Positions 30,831-31,505 of a DNA stretch of 31,505 bases are shown piece after piece (position 1 is the stretch's first letter; each line of letters starts with the position of its first letter). Both the position numbers and the translations under genes were made by a program. Origin of the DNA: Chloroflexota bacterium (lineage in GTDB: Bacteria; Chloroflexota; Ktedonobacteria; Ktedonobacterales; Ktedonobacteraceae); NCBI GenBank assembly GCA_902812455.1, contig CADDZH010000060.1, positions 1 through 31,505 of the forward strand. The letters run 5' to 3'. Under the pieces are notes generated by a model that made no database searches, was not told where the DNA came from, and saw only the letters and a program-made list of their open reading frames with translations.

Positions 30831-31505
30831 ATGCAAGGAAAGATGAAGGCCATCCTCAAAGCTGAGGCAGGGCCTGGAGCAAAGGTTGCTCTGGTTGATA
30901 TTCCTCCTGTTGGCCCGCATGATGTACTCGTTCAGGTGAAAGCTGCCTCCATCTGCGGTACAGACATGCATATCTATGAATGGGATGCCTGGGCGCAGAG
31001 CCGTATGAGCATTCCTCGCATTTTTGGCCACGAGTTTGCCGGCGAAGTCGTAGAGGTAGGCAACGAAGTAACTGCTGTTGTGCCGGGTGATTTTGTCGCG
31101 GCAGAAACGCATATTTTCTGTGGCCACTGCTACCAGTGCCGTACCGGCCAGGCTCATGTATGCCGCAATGTCCAGATACTGGGCATCGATCGCGATGGAG
31201 CCTTCGCCGAGTACATCGCTATTCCCGAGAAGGTGGCCTGGAAGACCGGCAAGGAAATTGATCACAGCGTCGCCTCTATTCAAGAACCCTTCGGCAATGC
31301 CGTTCATGCTACGTTCGTGGGCGATATCACCAACAAAACGGTTGCCGTTTTTGGCTGCGGGCCTATTGGCTTGTGGGCAGTAGGGCTGTGCCGTGTATCG
31401 GGTTGCAGCACTATTTTTGCTATGGAACCTCACCACTTGCGCATGGAAATTGCCGCAAAGATGGGCGCGGATTACGTACTCAATCCAGCCGAAGTCGATC
31501 CGGTT
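30831..31505 (+). CDS. tdh: L-threonine 3-dehydrogenase (partial, right edge)
   Basis: A zinc-dependent medium-chain dehydrogenase oxidising threonine to 2-amino-3-ketobutyrate with NAD. The 225 visible residues include the catalytic zinc ligands Cys42, His67 and Glu68 with the family tag CGTDMHIYEWDAWAQ (42-56), the structural zinc Cys97, Cys100, Cys103 and Cys111, Glu152 and the NAD loop GCGPIG (175-180). The end lies outside the window. GGAGG precedes the ATG at 30831 by 8 bases; an ATG at 30843 is possible. A kbl gene often follows and may lie beyond the edge. Confidence 0.92.
   Translation, partial: MQGKMKAILKAEAGPGAKVALVDIPPVGPHDVLVQVKAASICGTDMHIYEWDAWAQSRMSIPRIFGHEFAGEVVEVGNEVTAVVPGDFVAAETHIFCGHCYQCRTGQAHVCRNVQILGIDRDGAFAEYIAIPEKVAWKTGKEIDHSVASIQEPFGNAVHATFVGDITNKTVAVFGCGPIGLWAVGLCRVSGCSTIFAMEPHHLRMEIAAKMGADYVLNPAEVDPV

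Noticed and set aside
30801..31436. A 211-codon minus-strand frame opposite the right edge
   Set aside because: The plus strand encodes L-threonine dehydrogenase with its zinc and NAD motifs; the minus frame is its shadow.
1..31505. tRNA genes, CRISPR arrays, insertion sequences or prophage genes
   Set aside because: No cloverleaf with a proper T-loop, no regularly spaced repeats and no transposase or integrase motifs were seen on either strand.

Overview
The window looks like a chromosomal segment of a Chloroflexota bacterium, most likely Ktedonobacteria. This is an inference from the mix of genes, the lipoprotein and ABC-transporter styles, and the many short palindromic intergenic repeats built on a TAGGGGC core. 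No rRNA, tRNA, CRISPR array, transposase or phage gene was seen.

Layout. 1-2330: the tail of an unknown gene, a clpP operon (minus) and a divergent XRE regulator that resembles ClgR, among palindromic repeats. 2480-10036: a visibly GC-richer, tightly packed plus-strand block: SDR oxidoreductase, folE, two small unknown ORFs, dps, transaldolase, a DUF2090 aldolase-like protein, a small membrane protein, an amylo-alpha-1,6-glucosidase and a truncated second SDR. It starts at an extended -10 promoter with a palindrome on the predicted transcription start and ends at the broken SDR, so it reads as a transferred carbohydrate and stress module. 10040-14000: an AlkA-type DNA glycosylase followed by an NmrA-like gene remnant, a HAM1 pyrophosphatase-Hsp20 pair, a lipoprotein with a predicted leaderless mRNA, and a small acidic protein. 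13962-20731: a complete branched-chain amino acid ABC transporter operon (livKHMGF, minus) with a consensus promoter and a leader of about 250 nt. Its LivM carries an N-terminal membrane extension of about 290 residues. 20756-24400: a PRC/BON-type protein, a membrane glycosyltransferase-like protein and two SnoaL/NTF2-fold proteins. 24417-28006: an apparent operon of a redoxin-fold protein lacking its peroxidatic Cys, a cytoplasmic GH13 alpha-amylase and a Cys/Met-metabolism PLP enzyme. 28021-30656: an ArsR/DUF2087 regulator, a GNAT acetyltransferase, a MazG-like protein and a truncated MFS transporter, behind a palindromic operator. 30763-end: a promoter and the start of L-threonine 3-dehydrogenase.

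The strongest points for follow-up are the GC-rich module with its candidate operator and broken right edge, the leaderless promoter with an overlapping perfect palindrome, the hairpin repeat family with compensatory base changes, the fused LivM, and three gene remnants (SDR, NmrA-like, MFS).
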